Notes: generated by a model from the sequence alone, not told the origin. A stretch of DNA of 64,000 bases from Mumia sp050632745 (GCF_050632745.1 NZ_JBODSD010000005.1:124001-188000); one strand, 5' to 3'. Shown: positions 8,644 through 16,829, numbered from the stretch's first letter. Program-made: numbers and translations.

Positions 8644-9901
8644 AGACCACGACGGCGGCCGCCAGCAGGCGGCGCGCGAGGTCGATCCCGAGCGCCGCGA
8701 CCGAGGTCTCGCCGGACGTCAGAAGATCGCCGACCGCGTCGAGCTCGCCCGCGCCGAGCCGTACCGTCCCGGCGCGGCTCACGAGATCGCCTCCCCCGTC
8801 ACGACGGGGACGTACGGCAGCCTGAAGGTGGTCGCGCAGCGTCACGCGGTCGTCAACCGAGAGGTCCTGCGTCGCGCGAAGCTGCGAGACCGGCCCGACG
8901 GGTGCCGCCCGCCCGGCACGACGAGATGCCGCCGCGAGCCTGCGAGCGACCACCTGTGCGTCGACGCCCGAGAGCGCTGCCGCCAGTCGGTCGCGTACGA
9001 GGTCGACGTCCGCCCCGATCCGGTCCGCGTATCCCACGTCGATGCCCGCGGCCAGGGACGCGCGGACCTCCGCATCGTCCGAGAGCGTCTCGAGGAGGAC
9101 GTGGGCGAGCTCGCCGGCGACCGCGTGCCGGGTCCAGGCGTGGACGCCGAGCGTGAGGTGGGTGCTCACGTCACCGAGCGCGGTCGCGGCGTGCAGGTAT
9201 CCGCGGGGCAGGTAGAGGCAGTCCCCCGGTCGCAGCACTGCCCGGATCAGCGGCGGCTCCTCGGCAGCCTGCGCGACGGCGCGCCGACGGTCCGTCCAGG
9301 GCTGGTCCCGCAGCGGCGACGCGAGGACCGGCCGGTGGATCCGCCACTCCTTCTCACCGCTGATCTGCAGCACGAACACGTCGTGGACGTCGTAGTGGTC
9401 GTCGAACCCCTGCGACTGGGGCGGAGTGACGTACGCGTTCGCCTGCACCGGGTGTCCGAGCTCGGCGGCCAGGTCGGCGACGAAGCGGACGAGAGGTGGC
9501 CACGTCCGGTGCAGCCCTTGCAGGACCAGCGTCGCCCCGTCGGCGAAGAGCTCGCTCAGCCGAGAGTCGTCGACCTGATCCGCGATCCCCGCGCCGACAC
9601 CCGCGCCGGCGGTGAAGTCATGGTTCGGCAGCGTCGTCCCGTCCCGGGCGACCCGCAGGAAGGGTGTGCGCAGGCCGTGCTCGGACAGCAGCGTGTCCAC
9701 CGCGTCCTCGTCGAGAAGGTCCTCGAAACCACCGCTGCGCTCAGCGGAGGTCACGAGGAGCGGTTCGCGCCCCCAGGAGGTCGTGGCGAAGTGCTCGAGA
9801 GGACGTCCGAGCATCCTCTCCACCGGGCTGGTGGGAGATGCGCTGCCGCGACGGTCGGGGCGCCCCTCCGCGAGAGGCGCCCCGATCTGACGAGCGGTCA
9901 T
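8633..9901 (-). CDS. JmjC/cupin-like Fe(II)/2-oxoglutarate oxygenase
   Basis: 422 residues related to the YcfD/RoxA and NO66/MINA53 ribosomal oxygenases. The metal ligands are visible: H169 and D171 in DDHYDVHD and H237 in LPRGYLHAA, and GEKEWRIH supplies the usual strand-II basic residue. A C-terminal helical/winged region follows (from about 260), as in the dimerising YcfD group. Known members hydroxylate Arg or His in ribosomal proteins. Here the ATG overlaps the stop of a repetitive small protein by 4 bp (ATGA), so the two are translated together, which suggests that the small protein could be its substrate. Confidence 0.85.
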   Translation of the reverse strand: MTARQIGAPLAEGRPDRRGSASPTSPVERMLGRPLEHFATTSWGREPLLVTSAERSGGFEDLLDEDAVDTLLSEHGLRTPFLRVARDGTTLPNHDFTAGAGVGAGIADQVDDSRLSELFADGATLVLQGLHRTWPPLVRFVADLAAELGHPVQANAYVTPPQSQGFDDHYDVHDVFVLQISGEKEWRIHRPVLASPLRDQPWTDRRRAVAQAAEEPPLIRAVLRPGDCLYLPRGYLHAATALGDVSTHLTLGVHAWTRHAVAGELAHVLLETLSDDAEVRASLAAGIDVGYADRIGADVDLVRDRLAAALSGVDAQVVARRLAAASRRAGRAAPVGPVSQLRATQDLSVDDRVTLRDHLQAAVRPRRDGGGDLVSRAGTVRLGAGELDAVGDLLTSGETSVAALGIDLARRLLAAAVVVCDG

Positions 9902-10158
9902 GCGCCGCCGTCTGCCCCGCCGTCGCGCGCGCCCGGCGTACCTTCTGCACCGCCGTCCGCGGGGCCTTCGGCACCACTGTCGGCGCCGCCGTCCGCACCG
10001 CCGTCGTGCACGCCCGGCGTACCCTCGGCGCCCCCGTCCGCGGGGCCTTCGGCACCACTGTCGGCGCCGCCGTCCGCGCCACCGTCGTGCACGCCCGGCG
10101 TACCCTCAGCACCGCCGTCTGCAGGGCCTTCGGTCGACTCGGGATCGAGCTGGCTCAT
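9898..10158 (-). CDS. Small repetitive Gly/Ala/Asp-rich protein, candidate modification substrate
   Basis: 86 residues: a 9-residue leader MSQLDPEST, two identical 27-residue units and a third of 23 residues. Each unit begins EGPADGGAEGTPG, then V-H-D or A-R-D, then GGADGGA. The only His residues are H24 and H51, and the third unit has R78 in the same place. The protein is acidic, without Cys, Lys or hydrophobic core, so it should be unfolded. AAGGAGATCATC-ATG is one of the best ribosome sites in the window, implying high expression. The stop overlaps the oxygenase start. It resembles a multi-core precursor peptide in layout, but no such family is recognised by me. Confidence 0.75.
   Translation of the reverse strand: MSQLDPESTEGPADGGAEGTPGVHDGGADGGADSGAEGPADGGAEGTPGVHDGGADGGADSGAEGPADGGAEGTPGARDGGADGGA
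9901..10131 (-). repeat. 81-bp coding tandem repeat, 2.85 copies
   Basis: Units at 10051-10131, 9970-10050 and 9901-9969. The shared segment GCCCGGCGTACC recurs at exact 81-bp spacing. The copies differ at synonymous sites and in the third copy at the V-H to A-R codons, so they are not a very recent expansion. Confidence 0.9.
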
Positions 10159-10242
10159 GATGATCTCCTTCTGCCCCCCGGCCCGGCGCGGGCGATGTCG
10201 GTGTCATGGGTGCGTGGTGCCGCCGGGCTCCGCATCCGAAGT

Positions 10243-10267
10243 GTTCCCGCCGCCGAGGGCGCGAAAC
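10243..10267 (-). promoter_or_regulatory. Sigma-B/F-like promoter for the repeat-protein operon
   Basis: On the minus strand GTTTCG (10262-10267), 13 bp, then GGGAAC (10243-10248) resembles the general-stress sigma consensus GTTTNN-N12-15-GGGWAN. It would leave an untranslated leader of about 75-80 nt before the ATG at 10158. Confidence 0.35.
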
Positions 10268-10380
10268 GCTTCTCGCCGCAAACCCTCGTGACACCGATTC
10301 ACCAAACCACGAATTGAGTCCCTCCGCGCGGGTACCGCCTTGCTCGGGTGGCGGTCCAGTCCGGAATGGACCACGACCAA

Positions 10381-10415
10381 GGCTGTGCCTGTCCTACAGC
10401 GCGGCAGGCACAGCC
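10381..10415. other. 11-bp inverted repeat
   Basis: GGCTGTGCCTG (10381-10391) pairs perfectly with CAGGCACAGCC (10405-10415) around 13 nt. It lies 106 bp before the GAF-ANTAR start and could be an operator, an attenuator hairpin or an antitermination target. Confidence 0.4.
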
Positions 10416-10521
10416 GCACCCCCTCTCGTACGCGATGTGCTTAGCACCTGGTTTCGGTGGGGGAACGGGTCTACAGTCACAGCACGGCACACGTGGGTGC
10501 CGCTCGGCGGGAGGGAGCGGC

Positions 10522-11211
10522 ATGAGCTTCGAGAATCCGCTGGATGCAGGCGAGCTCGCCGAGCTCATCGAGGAGATCCACGCGGCCGACTCCCCCGCCG
10601 AGACCGCCGAGCAGGTGATCAAGTGCCTGTGCGAGATGCTCGAGATGGATCAGGCTGGCGTCACGATGATCCGCGGCGGCGGGAGGCTCGAGACGGTCTC
10701 GGCCACGGGTGACGAGGTCTACCGCGCCGACGAGCTCCAGATGACGCTGGCCGAAGGTCCGCTCTTCAGCGAGGACTGGGACCAGACACTGCGATCAGGC
10801 GACCTTGCGAACGACCGGCGCTGGCCGCTCTGGGCGAAGGAAGTCACCGACCTCGGGTTCGCGAGCCTGCTCAGCGTCAGCCTCGCACCCGAGTCCCACC
10901 GCATCGGCGCCGTCTCGCTGTACTCCACCGAGCCGCGCTTCTTCGACGACGACGACGCAGCGCTCGCGCACATCTTCGCCCGGCACGCAGCCATCGCCCT
11001 GGTCACGGCGGAGAAGGAGGAGCACCTCCAGATCGCCTTGGACGCGCGCAAGCTCATCGGCCAGGCGCAAGGCATCCTCATGGAGCGCTTCGACCTCGAC
11101 GAGCCGAGGGCCTTCGCGGTGCTCCGACGCTACTCGCAGAACCACAACCTCAAGCTCCGCGAGGTCGCCCGCCAGCTGGTGGAGACGCGCAGACTCCCGC
11201 CTGTGCTGTGA
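10522..11211 (+). CDS. GAF-ANTAR domain protein (second copy)
   Basis: 229 residues starting at the ATG after GGGAGGGAGCGGC. GAF domain at about residues 20-160 (QAGVTMIRGGGRLETVSATG) and ANTAR at about 165-222 (LIGQAQGILMERFDLDEPRA). Unlike the copy at 6086 it has a conventional ribosome site and a long leader with a hairpin, so it may itself be regulated after transcription initiation. Predicted RNA-binding antiterminator with an unknown signal and target. Confidence 0.87.
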   Translation: MSFENPLDAGELAELIEEIHAADSPAETAEQVIKCLCEMLEMDQAGVTMIRGGGRLETVSATGDEVYRADELQMTLAEGPLFSEDWDQTLRSGDLANDRRWPLWAKEVTDLGFASLLSVSLAPESHRIGAVSLYSTEPRFFDDDDAALAHIFARHAAIALVTAEKEEHLQIALDARKLIGQAQGILMERFDLDEPRAFAVLRRYSQNHNLKLREVARQLVETRRLPPVL

Positions 11212-11218
11212 ACGCGCC

Positions 11219-12124
11219 TCACGCCTCGCGCGGGGTGGCGCGCGCGTAGGCCTCCCACGAGGACAGGATCGGGCCCGACACGTCCCAGTCCTTCGGCGCC
11301 TCGAAGTAGTCGGGGTGGTGGCGCTCCGTGTAGGCGCGGATCTTCGGCGGTACGTCGTCGAGCCCGCGGATCGTCTTGCGACTGTGCAGACGGCCCGTCA
11401 TCACGCCGCCCTCGAGGCCGGAGCCGCCCATCCGCATCCACGGCCAGAACGGGGACACGCGCGAGAACCCCGCACGGAAGTGCGCCGAGGCGAGGTCGCG
11501 GTCCTCGAGCTCACGCTTCGACGTGTAGATGACGAAGTGCTCCGACGGGTTGATCGTCTCGCCCGTCGAGGACCGCGGCCAGCCCGACGGTGTCACCGGG
11601 TTGGGGTATTCGTGCGCGTAGTCCCACTCGAGCAGCACCTCGTCGCCGTAGACGGCCCATGGCAGGAGGAAGGGCAGCGACCCGTCGTCGGACGCGTCGA
11701 CGTTCTCGTTCATGGCGACGCCGTGCTCCTCGGCGTCGCCGACGTAGAGCCTCGGCATCTCGAGCGTGAGCTCGCCGCCGATCCTGTCGTTGAGGAACGG
11801 GAAGACCTCGACCGTCTCCCCCGTGAACGGGTTGTCCCAGGTCTCGAGCACGTCGCCCGTCCGCAGGTCGTAGAAGAAGCCGGTCTCCTTGCCGCGCATC
11901 TGCAGGCGCTCGGAGGCCCCCTCGCCCACGAAGCGGACCTTCGTGATGCCGGTGCCGGCGTACCCGAAGAGCGGCTGCAGGCGGGACGTCCCGACCGACG
12001 CGTACATGGCGCCGTGGAACGTCGAGACGAGCGGGTCCTCGCCGAAGGTCCCCCACGTCTTGCCGAACGCGTAGAGGTTGTCGCGCGGCGACGCGGCGAG
12101 GTCGAGCGGTACGGAGCTGGTCAC
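11219..12124 (-). CDS. DUF1838 family protein
   Basis: 301 residues from a GTG at 12124. The sequence matches the DUF1838 family, with GNPFTGE-like DNPFTGETVEVFPFLN in the middle and aromatic-rich C-terminal motifs (SPFWPWMRMGGSGLEGGVM). No signal peptide. The biochemical role of DUF1838 is not known. The start is supported by a TAGCGT box at 12131-12136 on the minus strand, exactly 6 nt upstream, giving a leaderless transcript. It is convergent with the GAF-ANTAR gene, with stops 8 bp apart. Confidence 0.8.
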   Translation of the reverse strand: MTSSVPLDLAASPRDNLYAFGKTWGTFGEDPLVSTFHGAMYASVGTSRLQPLFGYAGTGITKVRFVGEGASERLQMRGKETGFFYDLRTGDVLETWDNPFTGETVEVFPFLNDRIGGELTLEMPRLYVGDAEEHGVAMNENVDASDDGSLPFLLPWAVYGDEVLLEWDYAHEYPNPVTPSGWPRSSTGETINPSEHFVIYTSKRELEDRDLASAHFRAGFSRVSPFWPWMRMGGSGLEGGVMTGRLHSRKTIRGLDDVPPKIRAYTERHHPDYFEAPKDWDVSGPILSSWEAYARATPREA

Positions 12125-12130
12125 AGCGGG

Positions 12131-12136
12131 ACGCTA
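12131..12136 (-). promoter_or_regulatory. -10 box of a leaderless promoter (DUF1838 gene)
   Basis: TAGCGT on the minus strand, 6 nt before the GTG start at 12124. No Shine-Dalgarno sequence is present. Confidence 0.5.
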
Positions 12137-12216
12137 GCAGCATGGCGACGGTTCGCGGAACGTCGTTCCAGATAAAGCGCGAGCGGTAGCCGGACACCCC
12201 GTGGCAGAGTTCGCCC

Positions 12217-13638
12217 ATGACCGACGTCCCGGACTTCGTCGCCACGTTCACCCGCTTCCTGCGCGACGTCGTCGACCTGCAGGAGAACCGTGCCGACTCG
12301 TCGCCGCTGACGGCCCTCGTCGACCGTCATCTCGGCTGTGCCTCGACCGATATCGCGATCGTCACCGAACGTCTCAGCCGGATCCGGCTCGCGGACGCCG
12401 ACGTGGCTCTGTCGGCACTGGCGCACGACGGCCAGCTGGTCGGACTGGCGAGCCGCCACGCAGCCCACGGGACGTTCGCCGAGGTCTTGCGCGGCGAGCT
12501 CGGCAGCACCGGCGTCGGCCCTGTTCCGTACGTGACGCTGCCGGTCGGTCCGGGCAAGGACCGCCAGGTCGTCTCGCACGGCGTGTGGCTGTTCGAGCAC
12601 GACGGCGTCCCGCTCGCGGTTCGGCAGCGTGACGCCAACCCGATGTACGGCCTCTCTTCCGCCCAGCTCGAGATCGCGTCGCCGACGCCCGAGGCGACCT
12701 CGCACTTCCTCGCGAGCCTGCGTGCCGTGATGGCCGAGCACAGCGTCCTGCGCGGTCAGGTCGTCTCCTTCACCGGTCAGCGGTACGACGACGAGACCCT
12801 CGACGGTCTGTTCTTCCACGAGCGACCCGACGTGCCGGCTGACGAGGTCGTCCTCCCGCCCGGCACGCTCGAGCGGATCGAACGGCACGTCATCGCGATC
12901 GGCGCCAACCACGCCGCGATGCGCGCCGCAGGGCAGCACCTCAAGCGCGGTGTCCTGCTGTACGGACCTCCCGGAACCGGCAAGACGCACACGGTCCGGC
13001 ACCTCGTCGGCAAGAGCGAGGGGACCACAGCGATCCTGCTCAGCGGCAACGCGCTGGGCCTCGTACGAGAAGCGACCCAGATCGCGCGCAGCCTCGAGCC
13101 GGCGATCGTCGTCCTGGAGGACTGCGACCTCGTCGCAGAGGACCGGGACATGATCGACTCACCCGACTCGATGCTCTTCGAGCTCCTCGACGCGCTCGAC
13201 GGCCTCGACGGCGATGCCGACGTCGCGTTCGTGATGACCACCAACCGGCCGGACCTGCTCGAGCGAGCCCTCGCGCGCCGGCCCGGACGCGTCGACCTCG
13301 CGGTGGAGATCCCGCTCCCCGACGCCGACGCACGGGCAGCGCTCTTCACCCTGTACGCCCGTGACCAGGCGTTCTCCTCCGACGCACTGCACGCCGCGGC
13401 CGACCGGGCCGACGGGGTCACCGCGTCGTTCGCGAAGGAGCTCGTACGCCGCGCCGTCCTGCGCGCGGTCCTCGCCGAGCGCGCCGCCGGGGACGACGAC
13501 CTCGCGGCCGCGCTCGACGAGCTGATGTCCGACCAGGAGCTGTTCACCCGCAGTCTGCTCGCGTCGGGCGAGAACGCGTTCGCCGCGCCCACCGAGGACT
13601 GGGAGGACGTGTTCGACGACAGCGACGATCCTGACTGA
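12217..13638 (+). CDS. AAA+ ATPase with uncharacterised N-terminal half
   Basis: 473 residues. The C-terminal half is a single AAA+ module of the Cdc48/FtsH/Bcs1 type: Walker A GPPGTGKTHT near residue 251, Walker B IVVLEDCD near 295, sensor-1 TTNRPDLLERALARRPGRVD with the arginine fingers, then the lid. The N-terminal 220 residues (an alpha/beta region with no known motif) probably bind the substrate. No protease domain or membrane segment is present, so it is likely a soluble unfoldase or remodeller. It is transcribed alone; a CAGAGT box 6 nt before the ATG suggests a leaderless start. Confidence 0.85.
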   Translation: MTDVPDFVATFTRFLRDVVDLQENRADSSPLTALVDRHLGCASTDIAIVTERLSRIRLADADVALSALAHDGQLVGLASRHAAHGTFAEVLRGELGSTGVGPVPYVTLPVGPGKDRQVVSHGVWLFEHDGVPLAVRQRDANPMYGLSSAQLEIASPTPEATSHFLASLRAVMAEHSVLRGQVVSFTGQRYDDETLDGLFFHERPDVPADEVVLPPGTLERIERHVIAIGANHAAMRAAGQHLKRGVLLYGPPGTGKTHTVRHLVGKSEGTTAILLSGNALGLVREATQIARSLEPAIVVLEDCDLVAEDRDMIDSPDSMLFELLDALDGLDGDADVAFVMTTNRPDLLERALARRPGRVDLAVEIPLPDADARAALFTLYARDQAFSSDALHAAADRADGVTASFAKELVRRAVLRAVLAERAAGDDDLAAALDELMSDQELFTRSLLASGENAFAAPTEDWEDVFDDSDDPD

Positions 13639-13658
13639 GCTCGCGGGCGCCGGCGACG

Positions 13659-14189
13659 CTAGCCGCGATGCACCCACCGGGTGAACGTCCTGCGCTTCGG
13701 AGCCCAGTCGCTCCGTTGGCTCCCCGAGGCCGTGTCGGACGCGCCCGCGATCACCCGCACCTTGCCGTACGCGCCCAAGCACGTGGGGCTCACGCGGAAC
13801 GCGACCCTGTCACGCGCGTAGTCGACGCTCATGCCGACGCGGCAGTGGATCGGCATGCCGGGCCTCCAGCGCCGAACTGGGGAGATGCCCCAGTCGGTTC
13901 CGTCGGAGGTTCCACCGCCGACTGCGAACTCCGGCCCGCGTCGCTTGGGTCGGGTGTCGAGGTAGAAACCGACGCTGCCGAGCTGGCCGCGACGCTTGAG
14001 ATCGGTCACCTTGACCACCAGGATCAGGCTCGTCCGGCGGTTCTTCACCGTGATGCTCGTGATGTCCATGCCGTCCACACCGTCGCCGATACGATCCTCG
14101 ACCGTCCTCTGCGCGGCGTGGGCGGGCGCCATCGGCACCATCGACCCCGCCACGACCAGACCCATCACCACTCCGAGCGTCCGCCTCAT
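13659..14189 (-). CDS. Secreted protein of unknown function
   Basis: 176 residues. A Sec signal peptide (MRRTLGVVMGLVVAGSMVPM, cleavage after AHA near residue 25) is followed by a beta-rich domain starting RTVEDRIGDGVDGMDITSIT, which resembles the small extracellular domains of other actinobacterial secreted proteins of unknown role. There are two cysteines (in IHCRVG and PTCLG) that could form a disulfide. The start is taken at 14189 because GGGGGGCATC lies directly upstream. Convergent with the AAA+ gene. Confidence 0.75.
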   Translation of the reverse strand: MRRTLGVVMGLVVAGSMVPMAPAHAAQRTVEDRIGDGVDGMDITSITVKNRRTSLILVVKVTDLKRRGQLGSVGFYLDTRPKRRGPEFAVGGGTSDGTDWGISPVRRWRPGMPIHCRVGMSVDYARDRVAFRVSPTCLGAYGKVRVIAGASDTASGSQRSDWAPKRRTFTRWVHRG

Positions 14190-14506
14190 GATGCCCCCCG
14201 ACTCAGCCGGAACACCCGACCCGTCGGACGCCGGCACCGCTGCTTGGTGACGGCAAGCATGGGCGTCGGCTCGGACGCGTGTCACCGACATTTGACGAGG
14301 TTGCGTTCTCGGCTTGCCGCCCCGTGGAGAAAGGGCACCGCGCGGTGGCGGTGGTGGGCCGACGAGAGGCGAAAGGAGTGGGTACGCCTCCCGCCGGCCA
14401 GTCCGGGTCGGAACACCTTCCGTACCCGTTTCTTCGTCGCCGGCGCTCGATCGGATGCCTACTCGCCGGACTTTTTCGCGATCCCGCGAATCGGCGTAGC
14501 CGACAG
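14190..14506. other. Intergenic region with one small palindrome
   Basis: 317 bp between two minus-strand genes. TTCGCG (14475-14480) and CGCGAA (14485-14490) form a perfect 6-bp inverted repeat with a 4-bp centre just after the AraC-type gene. Both strands were read for riboswitch-like conserved cores and small frames; nothing convincing was found. It must hold the promoter of the secreted protein. Confidence 0.5.
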
Positions 14507-15373
14507 CTAGGCGCGTTCCACGGGGAGCCACAGCTCGCACGTCGCCGTCGTGAAGTCGTCGGCGCGCTCGAGCACGGCCACGATCGACGGGCCGGGGCGC
14601 AGCCGCCACGGGTTGGACGGGAACCAGTCCGTGGCCGTGGCGGCCCAGGTGGACTGCAGCGCCGCCGGGTAGGGGCCCGTCGTCCGGAACACCGCCCAGT
14701 CGCCGGCCGCGACGTCGATCGTGTCGAGGTCGTCAGGCACGGGCGTCGCCTCGGTGACGGCCACTCCGTGGAGGTAGGTCAGCTCGCTCCCCTCGGTGGC
14801 ATCCGGGTCGACGTCGTCGCTCACCTGCAGCAGTCCCGCAGGCTCGGTGGTGCTCAAGGCCTTGAGGCGAGGGTGCTCGGCCTCGGGCAGCGACGCGATG
14901 TGCGCCTGGATGTGCGGGTTGGCGCCGTGGTGGATGAGCGGTACGCGGGCCGCGTGGCCGGCGAGTCGGAACGCCGGTCGGGTGGCGATGCGGGTGTCCA
15001 TAGGGGTGTTCCCTTCGACGGTCAGGTGGAACCTGAGCTGCGGTTGTGTCCGGAGGGGGCCACCGTCTCGCCGCGCGTCGCCAGGACCGACGCCGTGCAC
15101 CGCCCGGAACGCTCGCCCGAACGCCTCGGTGGAGCCGTAGCCGTACCGCACGGCGATCCCCAGCAGGTCGTCGCCGCCGACGACCTCGGCGGCCGCCACG
15201 GCCATCCGGCGCCGCCGGACGTACTCGGACAACGGCATCCCGGCCAGCGACGAGAACATCCGACGCAGGTGGTACTCCGTCGTACCGAGGCTGCTCGCCA
15301 GGCCGGCGACGTCGATCTCCTCGGTGAGGTGGTCGTCGACGTGCTCGACGAGCCGGTTGAGCACTGCGATCAC
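14507..15373 (-). CDS. AraC-family regulator with GyrI-like effector domain
   Basis: 288 residues. Residues 1-110 form a two-HTH AraC/XylS DNA-binding domain (VAGLASSLGTTEYHLRRMFS, then LLGIAVRYGYGSTEAFGRAF); residues about 125-285 form a GyrI-like small-molecule-binding domain (FRLAGHAARVPLIHHG ... YPAALQSTWAATATDWFPSN). This is the Rob/SoxS-like layout of multidrug-responsive activators. The GTG at 15373 has AAGGGGACACC upstream and places the HTH at the N-terminus; a GTG at 15409 would add 12 residues. No dedicated target gene adjoins it. Confidence 0.85.
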   Translation of the reverse strand: MIAVLNRLVEHVDDHLTEEIDVAGLASSLGTTEYHLRRMFSSLAGMPLSEYVRRRRMAVAAAEVVGGDDLLGIAVRYGYGSTEAFGRAFRAVHGVGPGDARRDGGPLRTQPQLRFHLTVEGNTPMDTRIATRPAFRLAGHAARVPLIHHGANPHIQAHIASLPEAEHPRLKALSTTEPAGLLQVSDDVDPDATEGSELTYLHGVAVTEATPVPDDLDTIDVAAGDWAVFRTTGPYPAALQSTWAATATDWFPSNPWRLRPGPSIVAVLERADDFTTATCELWLPVERA

Positions 15374-15449
15374 GGTGTCCCCTTCCGCGTCAAGCGTGCT
15401 CCTCGGCACAGGCCCCGCACCCGACTATCGCGGCCCGGTTCGATCGCCC

Positions 15450-16427
15450 TCAGCCGGCTTGACGCAGGAGGTCCTCGCCCAGCCGGGTCAGGGTGTGCAG
15501 CACGGTCTCGGCGTGGCGGCGGCTGCTGATCAGACCCGCCTCGCGCAGCGTACGCGTGTGGTAGCTGACGGTGCCGGCGGACAGGCCGGCCCTGCGGGCG
15601 AGCTCCGACGTGGTGGCCCCGGTCGCGCAGGCCGCGAGCACGGACGCGCGGCTGCCACCGATGAGCGCGGCCACCGCCTCCTCCGGGCATGCGGCGAGGT
15701 GGTCCGCGGCGGAGCGAGGCAAGGGGTAGACGAGCACCTGCGGCAGCCCCGGGTCGGCGAGGGTGACCGGCTGCTGCCAGCAGAAGTACGACGGGACCAG
15801 AAGCAGTCCGCGCCCGTCGAGGTGGATGTCGCGGTCGGCGACGTGCTCGAGGACCCCGAGGACCGGGGGGCGCCACTGGAGCGTCGGACCGAAGCCTCGG
15901 AGCAGACCGTCCACTCCCCCGTCGAGGAGGTGACGGGCGCGCAAGGCGCGCTCGCTGTCGAGCAGGCTGCGCATCTGGTCGGCCATCGGGGAGATCACCG
16001 CGGCGTGGTACGCGCGCAGCGTCTCGGTCAGGATGCGCCGCCCCCGTGGCGCCGCGAGCGCGCCCAGCGGTGAGCGATTGCCCTGCCGCGGCTCGATGCG
16101 CGAGATCTCCCCCGCCACACGACGCTCGGGCAGCGCGAGGATCGCCTCCAGCCCCGCGTCGAGGCCGTCGGCGCCCTCGGCGGGGGTGAGGAAGTCCGGG
16201 AAGTATCGCGCGCGTGGGTAGAGGGGCAGAAGAAGGGTCCGGACGGCTCGTCCGAGCGTGGTGTCACGCAGCGTGCGCACTGCGTCGGTGTACCAGCGCT
16301 CGTGCGCCCAGCGGCCCCGGCGGGTCTGGAAGCGGTGCAGGCTCGACGCGATCTCCCACAGCGGATCGGGCGTGGCGGCGAGCCGGGTCCGCGCGAGGTC
16401 GACCTCGCTGAAATGGATACGAAGCAC
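15450..16427 (-). CDS. ArsR-like winged-helix regulator with DUF5937
   Basis: 325 residues. The N-terminal 240 residues match DUF5937 (MLRIHFSEVDLARTRLAATP start, LLLVPSYFCWQQPVTLADPG near 215), and the C-terminal 70 residues form a winged helix with TTSELARRAGLSAGTVSYH. This is a common actinobacterial one-component regulator of unknown signal; relatives often control transporter genes, but here none is adjacent. It lies 76 bp upstream of the AraC-type gene on the same strand, so the two may be co-transcribed. Confidence 0.85.
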   Translation of the reverse strand: MLRIHFSEVDLARTRLAATPDPLWEIASSLHRFQTRRGRWAHERWYTDAVRTLRDTTLGRAVRTLLLPLYPRARYFPDFLTPAEGADGLDAGLEAILALPERRVAGEISRIEPRQGNRSPLGALAAPRGRRILTETLRAYHAAVISPMADQMRSLLDSERALRARHLLDGGVDGLLRGFGPTLQWRPPVLGVLEHVADRDIHLDGRGLLLVPSYFCWQQPVTLADPGLPQVLVYPLPRSAADHLAACPEEAVAALIGGSRASVLAACATGATTSELARRAGLSAGTVSYHTRTLREAGLISSRRHAETVLHTLTRLGEDLLRQAG

Positions 16428-16616
16428 TGGATTCCCCCTCTCCAGACGCCCTCAGACTCCCAGACGCGCCGATCACGGAACGCTGCATTTCAAGGCACGT
16501 CGAAAAGCCTGTCGGCACTCCTCGCCCCGGTGACAGGATCCTTCGCCGTGGCGCCCCGCGGGCAGCTCACCGAACGCCCGCCCGGGTGCCTTTCAGCGTC
16601 ACATGGGGGAAGCGGC

Positions 16617-16829
16617 ATGAACAAGAAGACCATCACTGTGCTGGCCACCGCCGGACTCGCGGCAGGGGTCGTGTACGCCTCCGGGGGCCGGCGCGCGGGT
16701 ACGGCGCCACCGGGGGCGACGCCGTACCCGCCGTCCCGACGGCCGGGCGTGGCAGCCTGCACGTCCAGGTCCGGCAGAACCGTGCCCGCTTCGCGGGCGG
16801 CGGCGTTCGGCAGGCACCGGTTGACGTGA
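16617..16829 (+). CDS. Possible small secreted protein
   Basis: 70 residues from an ATG preceded by GGGGGAAGC. It starts MNKKTITVLATAGLAAGVVY, a good short signal peptide or membrane anchor; the rest is Pro/Arg/Ala-rich without a recognised domain. After about residue 24 another frame (GGDAVPAVPTAGRGSL...) looks equally protein-like, so a frameshift cannot be excluded. A strong plus-strand hairpin 32 bp after the stop supports a real transcript ending here. Confidence 0.45.
   Translation: MNKKTITVLATAGLAAGVVYASGGRRAGTAPPGATPYPPSRRPGVAACTSRSGRTVPASRAAAFGRHRLT

Larger units (their letters stand above)
10159..10521. other. Divergent intergenic region between repeat operon and GAF-ANTAR gene
   Basis: 363 bp without a gene. 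It holds the candidate sigma-B-like promoter for the minus-strand operon (10243-10267), a 6-bp inverted repeat GGTCCA/TGGACC at 10353-10372 and a larger hairpin at 10381-10415. No convincing coding frame or riboswitch fold was seen. Confidence 0.6.

Noticed and set aside
9901..10131. Possible CRISPR array
   Set aside because: Period is 81 bp without spacers and the repeat is coding throughout.
8828..10291. Long plus-strand frame rich in Pro/Ser/Ala repeats across the oxygenase and repeat-protein genes
   Set aside because: It is the antisense of the 81-bp repeat and of a well-supported JmjC protein; it has no ribosome site and no recognisable domain.
14190..14506. Possible riboswitch or small RNA in the 317-bp gap
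   Set aside because: No conserved core of a known class and no strong multi-helix fold could be seen by eye; only a short palindrome.
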